Shown: positions 45,125 through 56,204, counted from the first letter of the stretch. The stretch: 64,000 nt of DNA from Cololabis saira (GCF_033807715.1 NC_084606.1:40234922-40298921), one strand, 5' to 3'. The notes: generated by a model not told the origin, from the letters alone. A program made the numbers and translations.

Positions 45125-45465
45125 GTAACAATGTATTTGACCCGGTCTTTGTACGTTTTGACCGTATAGAAACTTAGGTTTTTTTTTTTTTTTTTTGTTT
45201 TTTTTTTTTTTCTTGCTTTGTCTGCATATATATTAATGGTTAATACCATGCTTGTAAAAACCTGAGGCAAATATATATCATATATAGTTTATATCATATA
45301 TAATTATTTTATTAATAAATAATAATAAAAAAAAAATTATATATAATATTTTGTGGTGTGGACGGACAGACGGACAGTCTGTCCAGGGTCACCAAGGTCC
45401 TCGCTCCTTCCTCCCTCCCTTGTTAGTGTCCATCCGTACTAGAGGGTTGTCCTGAGTTGTCCTGT

Positions 45466-46953
45466 GGACCAGGACCAGACCCCTCACACCCAGGACCAGG
45501 ACCAGACCCCTCACACCCAGGACCAGGACCAGACCCCTCACACCCAGGACCAGGACCAGACCCCTCACACCCAGGACCAGGACCAGACCCCTCACACTCA
45601 GGACCAGGACCAGGACCAGACCCCTCACACCCAGGACCAGGACCAGGACCAGGACCAGACCCCTCACACCCAGGACCAGGACCAGACCCCTCACACCCAG
45701 GACCTGGACCAGACCCCTCACACCCAGGACCAGGACCAGGACCAGACCCCTCACACCCAGGACCAGGACCAGACCCCTCACACCCAGGACCAGGACCAGG
45801 ACCAGACCCCTCACACCCAGGACCAGGACCAGACCCCTCACACCCAGGACCAGGACCAGGACCAGGACCAGGACCAGACCCCTCACACCCAGGACCAGGA
45901 CCAGACCCCTCACACCCAGGACCAGGACCAGGACCAGACCCCTCTCACCCAGGACCAGGACCAGGACCAGGACCAGACCCCTCACACCCAGGACCAGGAC
46001 CAGGACCAGGACCAGACCCCTCACACCCAGGACCAGGACCAGGACCAGGACCAGACCCCTCTCACCCAGGACCAGGACCAGACCCCTCACACCCAGGACC
46101 AGGACCAGGACCAGGACCAGGACCAGGACCAGACCCCTCACACCCAGGACCAGGACCAGGACCAGGACCAGGACCAGGACCAGACCCCTCACACCCAGGA
46201 CCAGGACCAGGACCAGGACCAGGACCAGGACCAGACCCCTCACACCCAGGACCAGGACCAGGACCAGGACCAGACCCCTCACACCCAGGACCAGGACCAG
46301 ACCCCTCACACCCAGGACCAGGACCAGGACCAGGACCAGACCCCTCTCACCCAGGACCAGGACCAGACCCCTCACACCCAGGACCAGGACCAGGACCAGG
46401 ACCAGGACCAGGACCAGACCCCTCACACCCAGGACCAGGACCAGGACCAGGACCAGACCCCTCACACCCAGGACCAGGACCAGACCCCTCACACCCAGGA
46501 CCAGGACCAGACCCCTCACACCCAGGACCAGGACCAGGACCAGACCCCTCACACCCAGGACCAGGACCAGACCCCTCACACCCAGGACCAGGACCAGACC
46601 CCTCACACCCAGGACCAGGACCAGGACCAGACCCCTCACACCCAGGACCAGGACCAGGACCAGGACCAGACCCCTCACACCCAGGACCAGGACCAGGACC
46701 AGACCCCTCACACTCAGGACCAGGACCAGACCCCTCACACTCAGGACCAGGACCAGGACCAGACCCCTCACACCCAGGACCAGGACCAGAACCCTCACAC
46801 CCAGGACCAGGACCAGACCCCTCTCACCCAGGACCAGGACCAGACCCCTCACACCCAGGACCAGGACCAGGACCAGACCCCTCACACCCAGGACCAGGAC
46901 CAGACCCCTCACACCCAGGACCAGGACCAGGACCAGACCCCTCACACCCAGGA
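45466..46953. repeat. 1.5-kb minisatellite: 27-bp unit with variable CCAGGA hexamers
   Basis: The unit is ACCCCTCACACCCAGGACCA followed by one to six GGACCA hexamers and AG. Several dozen units occur with rare CTCTCAC, CACTCAG or AGAACCC variants. All lengths are multiples of three, so frames of over 500 codons are open on both strands: PGPDPSH and DQDQTPHTQ on plus, GVRGLVLVL on minus. These are consequences of the repeat. It lies in focad intron 1. Confidence 0.95.
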
Positions 46954-47126
46954 CACAGTCTGGTTGAACTCCTCCCCTCTGGACGGTGCTACAGAGCTCT
47001 GTAGCTAAAACCTCCAGACTCAGAGACAGTTTCTTTCCCCAAGCATCGAATGTTGCGAAGCAGAGCACCTGTGTGAGCAGAGGTGATCAGAGCACCTGTG
47101 TGAGCAGAGCACCTGTGTGAGCAGAG

Positions 47127-47227
47127 GGCCAGCAACAGCAGCAGCAGCGGCGGCTACCACCACCAGGCCAGCAGGAGCTTCCACCACCAGGCCAGCAGCA
47201 GCAGTAGCGGCGGCTACCACCACCGGC

Positions 47228-47258
<31 letters not shown>

Positions 47259-47597
47259 CAGCGGCGGCTACCACCACCGGGCCAGCAGCAGCAGTAGCGG
47301 CGGCGGCTACCACCACCACCGGCCCAGCAGCAGCAGCGGCGGCTACCACCACCGGCCCAGCAGCAGCAGAAGCAGCAGCAGCGGCGGCTACCACCACCGG
47401 CCCAGCAGCAGCAGTGGCGGCTACCACCACCGGCCCAGCAGCAGCAGAAGCAGCAGCAGCGGCGGCTACCACCACCGGCCCAGCAGCAGCAGCGGCGGCT
47501 ACCACCACCGGCCCAGCAGCAGCAGCGGCGGCTACCACCACCGGCCCAGCAGCAGCAGCGGCGGCTACCACCACCGGGCTAGCAGCGGCAGCTACCA
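47127..47597. repeat. 33-bp GC-rich VNTR just upstream of the LINE
   Basis: Units of CCGGCCCAGCAGCAGCAGCGGCGGCTACCACCA vary in CAG number. It ends about 190 bp before ORF1 of the LINE and may be part of its 5' UTR. It shows alanine/threonine-rich open frames on both strands with no further sign of coding. Confidence 0.85.
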
Positions 47598-47783
47598 TCA
47601 ACTCCAAGCACCAGGCCGAGCCCAGGCTCCTTCAGCCATCCACCACCAGGCCCAAGCACCAGCAGCAGCCAGCTCCACCAGGCTCCAGGCCCTGGCTTCA
47701 GGAGCTCCATCCACACGAAATCACAAGGTAAAAAGCTGTTAATCTGTTGTCTAACTCATTGTTAGTGGAGATCAAGAGTTGAG

Positions 47784-48491
47784 ATGGCGATGAAAGTGCT
47801 ACAGAAGGACATGGAGGAGCTGAAATTGTCAGTGGAAATGATGTCTGCTAATGTGGAGACCATGTTGAAACAACAGGCTATCATAACAGAGCTAATGGGT
47901 GAGGTGAAGCAGCTCAAAAGACAAAATACTGAACAAGAGAAGAAAATTATTAGTCTGGAAAACCGCCTGGACAGTCTAGAACAATACTCCAGGATGAATG
48001 ATGTGATCATCTCAGGCCTGAAGATTAAACCACGGAGCTTTCTCCAGGCTTTGAAAGGCCCTGCCTCAGAGAGCAGCCCGGAGCATGAATGCTCAACTGA
48101 GGAGCAGGTAAAATCATTCCTCAGTAGTAAAAACATTGACATTAATATTGACAGTATCGAAGCATGTCACACACTGCCAAACAAGAGGCAGAATGACAGG
48201 CCAGCAATACCATCCATAATTATTCGATTTGCAAACAGGAAACACAAAGTAAATCTGCTGAAACAGGGTAGAAAATTAAAGGGCTCTAATGTATACTTAA
48301 ACGAACATCTTACCAAAAAAAATGCAGACATAGCAAGAAAAGCTAGGGCTCTCAGAAAACAAGGCAAAATTCAGTCAACTTGGACTGTCAGTTGCAAAGT
48401 CTTCATTAAACCTTTGGGTGCAGCAGAAAATTCAAATGGGGTATACATCACTAGCATTGATCAACTGGAAAAATTTGACAGAGACCAGTAA
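47784..48491 (+). CDS. LINE ORF1: coiled-coil RNA-binding-type protein
   Basis: ORF1 proteins of non-LTR retrotransposons bind the element RNA and form the ribonucleoprotein used for retrotransposition. This 235-residue frame starts at ATG 47784, with a TAG stop in frame 19 bases upstream. Residues 1-75 are heptad-like and charged (LQKDMEELKLSVEMM, ENRLDSLEQYSRMND), a likely coiled coil. Residues 75-230 follow the order VIISGLK ... SIIIRFANRKHKVNLL ... VYLNEHLTKKNADIA ... VFIKPLG, as in ORF1 proteins with an RRM-like and C-terminal domain. ORF2 follows 80 bases downstream in another frame. No stop or frameshift is seen. Confidence 0.8.
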   Translation: MAMKVLQKDMEELKLSVEMMSANVETMLKQQAIITELMGEVKQLKRQNTEQEKKIISLENRLDSLEQYSRMNDVIISGLKIKPRSFLQALKGPASESSPEHECSTEEQVKSFLSSKNIDINIDSIEACHTLPNKRQNDRPAIPSIIIRFANRKHKVNLLKQGRKLKGSNVYLNEHLTKKNADIARKARALRKQGKIQSTWTVSCKVFIKPLGAAENSNGVYITSIDQLEKFDRDQ

Positions 48492-48571
48492 TCTGTAGTG
48501 TTTCCATTCCTAGGGATGAAATGCTATTGTTATATGAATATTAGTCATGTGTGTACTTTTTACATGTACTC

Positions 48572-51535
48572 ATGATGGAGATTGAACAGGATTTAGATCC
48601 AGACCTTAATCTTCTTAAGAACATTAGTGAAAACTGTCTATATCACACAGACAGTCAGTTCAATGCAAATATTACATATGAAAATGGTGTATCTATTATT
48701 CATTTTAATAGTAGGAGTCTTTATGCACATTTTAATGATATAAAAGAGTATCTGAAGGTTTTTAAAAATGCTTTTAGCATTGTTGCTGTTTCTGAAACCT
48801 GGATTAACAATGAGAAGGGTGCTGACTTTGCTTTAAATGGTTACAACTTTCACTACATCAGCAGAGAATCTGTAAAGTATGGTGGTGTTGCTCTGTTTGT
48901 AGATGAAGGGTTATCTTACAAAGTTATTGATAAAATGTCATTGGTTGTGGACAATGTGATGGAGTGTATCACGATTGAGATTGACACTGAGAGAAGGAAA
49001 AAGGTAATGGTTAGCTGTGTGTACAGAAAACCTGGTTCTAATATTGAGTTATTTATAACAAATATGGAAATGTTATTTGGTACGCTAAAGCAGAGAGTAA
49101 TTTATGTCTGTGGGGATTTCAACATTGATTTGTTGAATCCCCAAAAACATAAAACGACAGATGATTTCATTGATGTCATGTATGGTATGAGTTTGTTTCC
49201 AACTATATCTAAACCTACCAGGATAACAACCCATAGTGCAACCTTAATTGATAACATTTTTACTAATAACGTGGATAATAACAAAAGTGGTATATTGATA
49301 AATGACATCAGTGATCACCTGCCGGTCTTTGCAATTTATGAATGTAATTATAAGAAGAAGAGTGTGTTAAATGAAGTCAAATATAAGCGACTCAGATCTT
49401 CTGAATCCTTATCTGCATTCAAACACGAACTGTTGAAATACAACTGGAAAGGGGTTTGTGAGGAAACTGAGGTTAATATAGCCTATGATAAATTTCTAGA
49501 TATATTTATCAAACTTTATAATAAAAGTTGCCCCATAAAACAATATAGTAACAAGAATAAATATGTAGATAATCCCTGGATGACCAAAGGATTACAAAAC
49601 GCGTGTAAAAAAAAGAATTCATTATACAGGTTATTCATTAAGCAGAAGTCAGTTGAAGCAGAGTTAAAATATAAAAAATATAAAAATAAATTATTAAATA
49701 TTATGAGGGCTTGTAGGAAAGACTACTATACAAGACTAATAGATAAGAATAAAAACAACATTAAAGGAATATGGAACATATTAAATAGTGTCATTAGAAA
49801 TAAACCAGCTGAGCTCACATACCCCGACCTTTTTGAGTACAGGGATGAGAAGATCACAAACATGAAAGATATTGTTGATGGGTTTAATCACTTTTTTGTA
49901 GGTGTCGGTCCAAATCTAGCCAAAGATATAAAAGGAGCAGGGAAGGTTGCTGAGGAGGTGGCTTGGGGGGAGAGAAACTCTAACTCAATCTCTCTGGAAA
50001 CTGTGGACAAAGGGGAAATTATAGAAATTATAAAAAATAGCGCTAATAAAACATCTACTGATGGAAATGATATTGACATGGCATTGATAAAAACCATCAT
50101 TGATGGGATCATTGATCCCCTTTCTCATATTTATAATCTTTCATTGAGATCAGGAATATTTCCAGACCAAATGAAACTGGCTAAAGTTATCCCTGTACAC
50201 AAAACGGGTGATAAACATCTATTTACCAATTACAGGCCTGTTTCCCTTCTGTCCCAGTTTTCCAAGATACTAGAAAAATTATTTGTGGTTCAATTGGACA
50301 GATTCATAGACGGCAATAAGTTGCTAAATGATGGGCAGTATGGGTTTAGATCATCAAGATCAACTTCCATGGCTTTGTTGGAGGTAGTAGAGGAGGTTAC
50401 AAGTTGTATGGACAATAAGAAATATGCACTGGGTGTGTTTATTGACCTTAAAAAGGCATTCGACACAATTGATCATGGATTGTTGCTAGAAAAGATGGAG
50501 AGGTATGGGATTAGAGGGGCAGCACTAGACTGGCTGCATAGTTACATGAATAATAGACAACAGTTTGTACAAATTGGAACTTATAAATCATTGAGCCTAA
50601 ATATTACCTGTGGTGTCCCCCAGGGGTCAGTACTAGGACCCAAATTGTTCATCTTATATATTAATGATATTTTTAAGGTATCAAATATTTTAAAACTGGT
50701 TGTTTTCGCTGATGATACAAATATTTTTTGTTCGGGGGATGATTTAAATCAACTCATAAACATGGTTAACATTGAATTATCCAAATTAAAAGATTGGTTT
50801 GACAAAAACAAACTGTCACTAAATCTGAGTAAAACAAAGTTTATCATATTTGGAAATCGCAAAATAGATATAGAAATTAAAGTAGAAATAGATCAGGTAA
50901 TGATTGAAAGAGTATATGAAGTTAAGTTTCTGGGTGTATTAATTGATCACAGACTTTGCTGGAAATCCCATACTAAACACGTGTGTTCCAAACTAGCAAG
51001 GACAATAGGGATACTGGGTAAAGCCAGACATATACTGGATAAGAAGCCATTGCACACTCTGTACTATGCACTTATTGAACCTTATTTATCATATTGTGTA
51101 GAAGTGTGGGGTAATAATTATAAAAGCACTTTAAAAAAGATTTGCACTTTACAAAAACGAGCAGTGAGGTTAATAAACGGAGCGGGATACCTAGATCATA
51201 CCAATAATTTGTTTTTAAATTCTTATTTGCTCAAGTTTCCAGATTTGGTGAAATTCAAAACGGCACAGACCATGTTTAAAGCCTGGAATAATAGTTTACC
51301 TGGAAACATCCAAATGTTATTTAGAAAAAGAGATGGTATTCATGATATACGGAATAAACACACTTTTAAACAGACAATGGCTCATACTACACTGAAAAAG
51401 ATGTGCATTTCAGTGTATGGTATAACACTCTGGAACAACCTTGATGAAAGTGTGAAGGTCTGCAAGAACATCAGGCTATTCAAACGCTGCTATAAGCAGA
51501 TTATCATACTGAACTACCAAAAGTTGATGTTATAA
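48572..51535 (+). CDS. LINE ORF2: AP endonuclease and reverse transcriptase, uninterrupted
   Basis: ORF2p nicks the target and reverse-transcribes the element RNA on it. From ATG 48572 the frame encodes about 987 residues without a break. The N-terminal AP-endonuclease motifs are HFNSRSL, VSETWI, CVYRKPG, CGDFNID and SDHLPVF. The central RT motifs are NYRPVSLLSQFSKILEKL, FIDLKKAFDTIDH, GVPQGSVLGPKLFILYIND and the catalytic FADDTNIF. The C-terminus (SYCVEVWGNNYKSTL ... LQKRAVRLINGAGY) is that of Jockey-group elements, with no RNase H motif seen. Every motif looks intact and the tail repeats are clean, so the copy is young and may be competent. The clade within the Jockey group (Rex1, Daphne, L2 relatives) is not decided. 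Confidence 0.9.
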   Translation: MMEIEQDLDPDLNLLKNISENCLYHTDSQFNANITYENGVSIIHFNSRSLYAHFNDIKEYLKVFKNAFSIVAVSETWINNEKGADFALNGYNFHYISRESVKYGGVALFVDEGLSYKVIDKMSLVVDNVMECITIEIDTERRKKVMVSCVYRKPGSNIELFITNMEMLFGTLKQRVIYVCGDFNIDLLNPQKHKTTDDFIDVMYGMSLFPTISKPTRITTHSATLIDNIFTNNVDNNKSGILINDISDHLPVFAIYECNYKKKSVLNEVKYKRLRSSESLSAFKHELLKYNWKGVCEETEVNIAYDKFLDIFIKLYNKSCPIKQYSNKNKYVDNPWMTKGLQNACKKKNSLYRLFIKQKSVEAELKYKKYKNKLLNIMRACRKDYYTRLIDKNKNNIKGIWNILNSVIRNKPAELTYPDLFEYRDEKITNMKDIVDGFNHFFVGVGPNLAKDIKGAGKVAEEVAWGERNSNSISLETVDKGEIIEIIKNSANKTSTDGNDIDMALIKTIIDGIIDPLSHIYNLSLRSGIFPDQMKLAKVIPVHKTGDKHLFTNYRPVSLLSQFSKILEKLFVVQLDRFIDGNKLLNDGQYGFRSSRSTSMALLEVVEEVTSCMDNKKYALGVFIDLKKAFDTIDHGLLLEKMERYGIRGAALDWLHSYMNNRQQFVQIGTYKSLSLNITCGVPQGSVLGPKLFILYINDIFKVSNILKLVVFADDTNIFCSGDDLNQLINMVNIELSKLKDWFDKNKLSLNLSKTKFIIFGNRKIDIEIKVEIDQVMIERVYEVKFLGVLIDHRLCWKSHTKHVCSKLARTIGILGKARHILDKKPLHTLYYALIEPYLSYCVEVWGNNYKSTLKKICTLQKRAVRLINGAGYLDHTNNLFLNSYLLKFPDLVKFKTAQTMFKAWNNSLPGNIQMLFRKRDGIHDIRNKHTFKQTMAHTTLKKMCISVYGITLWNNLDESVKVCKNIRLFKRCYKQIIILNYQKLML

Positions 51536-51931
51536 TGACCAGGATTTTTTAATTTTTTTTCATTGTCTTTTTTTCTTCTGTGCATGATGCTTTTCTTTCT
51601 TTTTAGCTACTTTTATTATTGACTCACTTGTCTTTTAATTGCTTTTATATTGATATACTTTTATGTGTCAAGAAGGGTATATACTGTATATACGTATTAT
51701 TATTATTATTGTTGTTATTAGTATTATTATTGTTATTGCTATTTTTATTCTTTTATATATTGGATATCCTTATATTGCAAGAAGGGGCCGGACTAGATAA
51801 GCATTTGCTTCTTCCTGTCCCTTCTTGAACAAAACTGGTTGTTTTTTATTATTGTTGTTGATGCATGGTGTTTTATTTTATTGTTTTGTTCAAGATGAAT
51901 AAAGATCAAATCAAATCAAATCAAATCAAGC
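51536..51931 (+). mobile_element. LINE 3' UTR and (ATCAA)n tail
   Basis: T-rich 3' UTR, ATT/GTT trinucleotide runs at 51697..51745, then GATGAATAAAGATCAAATCAAATCAAATCAA. The short tandem tail of ATCAA units in place of poly-A is typical of many Jockey-group LINEs. No clear target duplication was found. Confidence 0.75.
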
Positions 51932-52035
51932 TGTTGCTCTGATGAACTCTCATCACTAATAGTCTCAGAGAAATAAATCTGTGCAATAATAGAGGCTCTG
52001 CATTGACGTCACTTCCCCACTGGACCCCCCCTTAC

Positions 52036-53540
52036 TCGCACTGAGTGGCAAAACATCAGCAAAAACAGCTGCAACTAGTGGAGAAGACGGGATAACAGCT
52101 GATTATGGGCTTAAATTAAAGTCAGTTGGACTTGACAGTGACCCGTACAGTTACCCCAAGAACCAGTGGTCCATGGACATTAATATTTGGTACAGTTACC
52201 CCAAGAACCAGTGGTCCATGGACATTAATATTTGGTACAGTTACCCCAAGAACCAGTGGTCCATGGACATTAATATTTGGTACAGTTACCCCAAAAACCA
52301 GTGGTCCATGGACATTAATATTTGGTACAGTTACCAAGAACCAGTGGTCCATGGACATTAATATTTGGTACAGTTACCAAGAACCAGTGGTCCATGGACA
52401 TTAATATTTGGTACAGTTACCCCAAGAACCAGTGGTCCATGGACATTAATATTTGGTACAGTTACCAAGAACCAGTGGTCCATGGACATTAATATTTGGT
52501 ACAGTTACCCCAAGAACCAGTGGTCCATGGACATTAATATTTGGTACAGTTACCCCAAGAACCAGTGGTTAATGGACATTAATATTTGGTACAGTTACCA
52601 AGAACCAGTGGTCCATGGACATTAATATTTGGTACAGTTACCAAGAACCAGTGGTCCATGGACATTAATATTTGGTACAGTTACCAAGAACCAGTGGTCC
52701 ATGGACATTAATATTTGGTACAGTTACCAAGAACCAGTGGTCCATGGACATTAATATTTGGTACAGTTACCCCAAGAACCAGTGGTCCATGGACATTAAT
52801 ATTTGGTACAGTTACCCCAAGAACCAGTGGTCCATGGACATTAATATTTGGTACAGTTACCCCAAGAACCAGTGGTCCATGGACATTAATATTTGGTACA
52901 GTTACCCCAAGAACCAGTGGTTAATGGACATTAATATTTGGTACAGTTACCAAGAACCAGTGGTCCATGGACATTAATATTTGGTACAGTTACCAAGAAC
53001 CAGTGGTCCATGGACATTAATATTTGGTACAGTTACCAAGAACCAGTGGTCCATGGACATTAATATTTGGTACAGTTACCAAGAACCAGTGGTCCATGGA
53101 CATTAATATTTGGTACAGTTACCCCAAGAACCAGTGGTCCATGGACATTAATATTTGGTACAGTTACCCCAAGAACCAGTGGTTCATGGACATTAATATT
53201 TGGTACAGTTACCAAGAACCAGTGGTCCATGGACATTAATATTTGGTACAGTTACCAAGAACCAGTGGTCCATGGACATTAATATTTGGTACAGTTACCA
53301 AGAACCAGTGGTCCATGGACATTAATATTTGGTACAGTTACCCCAAGAACCAGTGGTCCATGGACATTAATATTTGGCCACCAATCCAGTTTCCTGATAT
53401 TTATATGGACTTAATTTCTACACCGGGGAAATACACGAAGCAAAGCTTGAAGACTTACAAAAGTCTTGATGCTTGGTCGGACTTCAAGGCAGGATTTGTT
53501 GGTGAAATTAAAGTGATGAGGACACCGAACTTTATGATTT
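52036..53540 (+). pseudogene. Transposon-derived gene exon (YqaJ-type protein N-terminus), disrupted by a minisatellite
   Basis: Reading across both sides of the array gives SGEDGITADYGLKLKSVG, then DPYSYPKNQWSMDINIW, then PIQFPDIYMDLISTPGKYTK and LKTYKSLDAWSDFKAGFV. The W-P-x(3)-F-x-DIY-x2-L-x(3)-P-x2-YT ... LK-x-YKSL-x-A sequence resembles the N-terminal region of YqaJ-recombinase-containing transposon proteins of fish, from memory. AAA|GTGATG at about 53512 could be a donor. Within it a 45-bp, 15-codon segment has expanded about 28-fold. Because many units are 43 bp long, the frame is destroyed. No start codon or further exon is identified. Confidence 0.5.
52141..53379. repeat. Minisatellite, 45/43-bp units, about 28 copies
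   Basis: The unit runs CAGTTACCCCAAGAACCAGT GGTCCATGGACATTAATATT TGGTA (45 bp). A second class lacks two C (TTACCAAGAACC, 43 bp). Units are almost identical otherwise (rare GGTTAATGG, GGTTCATGG, CCAAAAACC), and the two classes alternate in blocks, suggesting recent expansion with larger composite units. Confidence 0.95.
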
Positions 53541-53797
53541 GACCGCTTAACGTTAGCTACCCAAAAATCCAACATTACCTGATACAAAATGGGAACTGAA
53601 AATCCACGTTTCGGTGTCTGGAATCCAGTTGTTTCTGTGAATTGCATTGATCCATTAGTCTTTCTTAAGCTTATTTTTCGGCAGTCTGTAAAACGATAAC
53701 TCAGATTTCTTGCTAAATCTATGAGTACAGTTGATCGCACAACAGCTCTTTCCCATTTTAGATGTTTTCCAGTTGCTCAAACTGAAAGTTTACGCTG

Positions 53798-53877
53798 CCA
53801 CTCAGTCTTTCTGCCACTCAGTCTTTCTGACACCCAGTCTTTCTGACACTCAGTCTTTCTGCCACTCAGTCTTTCTG
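53798..53877. repeat. 16-bp tandem repeat, five copies
   Basis: CCACTCAGTCTTTCTG repeated five times with ACAC / CACC variants. Confidence 0.9.
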
Positions 53878-53929
53878 TGAAGTCGCATCTGTGACGTCAT
53901 GCGCATTCCCTCTATAATAATTATAAAAA

Positions 53930-55790
53930 TTAAAGCTGCAAGCAGCGATGAACGGGCCCTCGCACTCACGGCCACCGCCCCCCATAAGCATATCAGAAAT
54001 GACACCACCCACGACTTCCTATGTCAAACCATTCAAAAGATATAGCAGAAAAAAGGGACAACCAATCAGAAGAAGGGGCGGGGCTAATTCAGGCCAATGA
54101 AGGTCAAGGACTCCATACAGAATCTGATGACACCACCCACGACTCTCTATGTCAAACCATTCAAAAGTTATAGCAGAAAATCGGGACAACCAATCAGAAG
54201 AAGGGGCGGGGCTAATTTTCACCAATTATGGTCAAGGACTCAATACCGAGTCCCATGACACCACCCACGACTCTTTATGTCAAACCTTTCAAAAGTTATG
54301 GCAGAGAAAAGTATTCTAGGGGGCGCTGTTGAGCCGTTAGGCCACGCCCATTAATGCAAACCATGAAATATCAAATTTATCGCCAGGCCTGGCTTGCATG
54401 CAAAATTTGGTGACTTTTGGAGAACTATCAAATATGGACCAATCAGATGAAGGGGGGCACGCTTTTTGGCGTCTAGCGTCGCCACGGTAACTCTTTTGAA
54501 AGAGAAAAGTAATGCGCGTAGTTGCAAGATGAAGACGCACATTTTGATGTATAACACACCTGGGTGCACGTTACGGTTCGGGCAGTATTAATTGCCGAAG
54601 GAATGGCATAAATTGCGCCAAAATTACACAATTAATTCAAAATGGCTGGCTTCCTGTTCGGTTTCAGCCAGCCAAAGACTTTTCTTTAAGTTGCAACATG
54701 ATACAGGAGTAACCGATTTTCGTGCATGTACGTCAAACCGTATTGTGGGGCTTAAGGCACAAAGTTTTCCGAGGGGGCGCTGTTGAGCCATTTTGCCACG
54801 CCCATTAATACAAACCATGAAATATCAAATTTATCACCAGGCCTGGCTTGCATGCAATATTTGGTGACTTTTAGGGACTATCAAATATGGACCAATCAGA
54901 TGAAGGGGGGCGCGCTTTTTGGCGTCTAGCGTTGCCACGGTAACACTTTTGAAAGAGAAAAGTAATGCGCGTAGTCGCAGGATAGAGACGCACATGTTGA
55001 TGTATAACACACCTGGGTGCACATTACGGTTCGGGCCGTATTAATTCTCGAAGGAATGGCTCATATTGCTCCAAAATTACGCGATTAATTCAGATGTTCA
55101 AAATGGCCGACTTCATGCTCTGTTTCGGCCATGGCGCCAAGAGACTTTTCTTTAAGTTGCGACATGATACAGGTGTGTGCCGATTTTCGTTCATGTACGT
55201 CACACCGTATTCTGGGGCTTGAGGCGCAAAGTTTTTTCTGTCTGAACCAACCAGATGAAGGTTGGGCGCGCTTTTTGGCGTCTAGCGTCGCCACGGTAAC
55301 GCTTTTGAAAGAGAAAAGTAATGCGTGTTGTCACAGGATGGAGACGCACATTTTGATGTATAACACACCTGGGGGCACGTTACGGTTCGGGCCGTATTAA
55401 CTGCCGAAGGAATGGCATAAATTGCGCCAAAGTGACACGATTAATTCAAAATGGCTGACTTCCTGTTCGGTTTCGGCCATGTTGCCAAGAGACTTTTCTT
55501 TAAGTTGTGTATTGATACAGGTGTGTAGCGATTTTCGTGCATGTACGTCAAACCGTATTGTGGGGCTTGAGTCACAAAGTTTTCCGGGGGGCGCTGTTGA
55601 GCCATTTTGCCATGCCCATTAATGTAAACTATTAAATATCACATTTTCCGCCAGGCCTGACTTGTATGCAAAATTTGGTGACTTTTTGGGCACTTTTAGG
55701 GTGGCAAAAAGGCCCTCCTTTCGTCAGAAGAAAGAAAAAAATTCCTACAGATACAATAGGGCCTTCGCACTGAAGGTGCTCGGGCCCTAA
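53930..55790. mobile_element. Interspersed repeat with internal triplication
   Basis: It begins TTAAAGCTGCAAGCAGCGAT GAACGGGCCCTCGCAC and ends GCACTGAAGGTGCTCGGGCCC, imperfectly inverted (GGGCCCTCGCAC / GTGCTCGGGCCC). Inside, a segment of 350-480 bp with GGGCGCTGTTGAGCC, TTTTTGGCGTCTAGCG and TAACACACCTGGG recurs three times (about 54310, 54770 and 55240). A related short unit (ACACCACCCACGACT) recurs at 54000, 54130 and 54255. It is a common fish repeat type, non-coding, superfamily not determined. Confidence 0.6.
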
Positions 55791-56021
55791 TAATAACCAC
55801 AATCATATGCTGTAACAATCCATCTTTCAATAATCATGTCTACCTCATTCTGCTGCACCTTTCACTTTTTTTAAATTGTATATATGTCAATAAGAGCTGT
55901 CATTTACTGTACAGTGAGCGAAAATAACCAAGTCAAATTCCATGTCTTGTTTGACCTGACTTGTCCAAATTCTGATTGTGATTCTGATGTGTCCTCTTCA
56001 TGAACCCTCTGGTTGTTCCAG

Positions 56022-56096
56022 GCCGTGAGAAGCCTGGTGGCTGCTGTGCTGAAAGAGAAGGGCTCCGATGGGCCGATCTGCCAGTCCTCCCCCCAG
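56022..56096 (+). CDS. focad: focad coding exon 2
   Basis: A 75-nt exon encoding AVRSLVAAVLKEKGSDGPIC and QSSPQ, 25 codons, between acceptor TTCCAG and donor CAG|GTAGGT, phase 0 at both ends. It aligns without gaps to human FOCAD residues 20-44 (AVGHLIAAVLKENG... as I recall). It belongs to the N-terminal helical repeat region. Followed by a compact 108-bp intron. Confidence 0.92.
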
Positions 56097-56204
56097 GTAG
56101 GTTCCTCCAGAGCTCTGTCTTTCTGCCCCGTTCACATGTTTGTTTCTTGACTTGCTGGGGCCACCCGTGGTGAAAGCGTGTGACTTGAGCGGCTTGTGCC
56201 TCAG

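Larger units (their letters stand above)
43705..56021 (+). other. focad: focad intron 1
   Basis: 12.3-kb intron with GTAAGC donor and TTGTTCCAG acceptor, carrying a hAT element, three minisatellites, a LINE and other repeats, listed separately. 43705..44216 shows no feature. Confidence 0.85.

Noticed and set aside
45389..47068. Open frames of over 500 codons on both strands (valine/leucine-rich, proline/glycine-rich, DQDQTPHT)
   Set aside because: They follow from a minisatellite with unit lengths divisible by three. No start context, domain or splice signal supports a gene.
47117..47731. Ala/Thr-rich protein preceding the LINE
   Set aside because: The frame comes from the 33-bp VNTR and is open on the opposite strand too. 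It is not in frame with ORF1.
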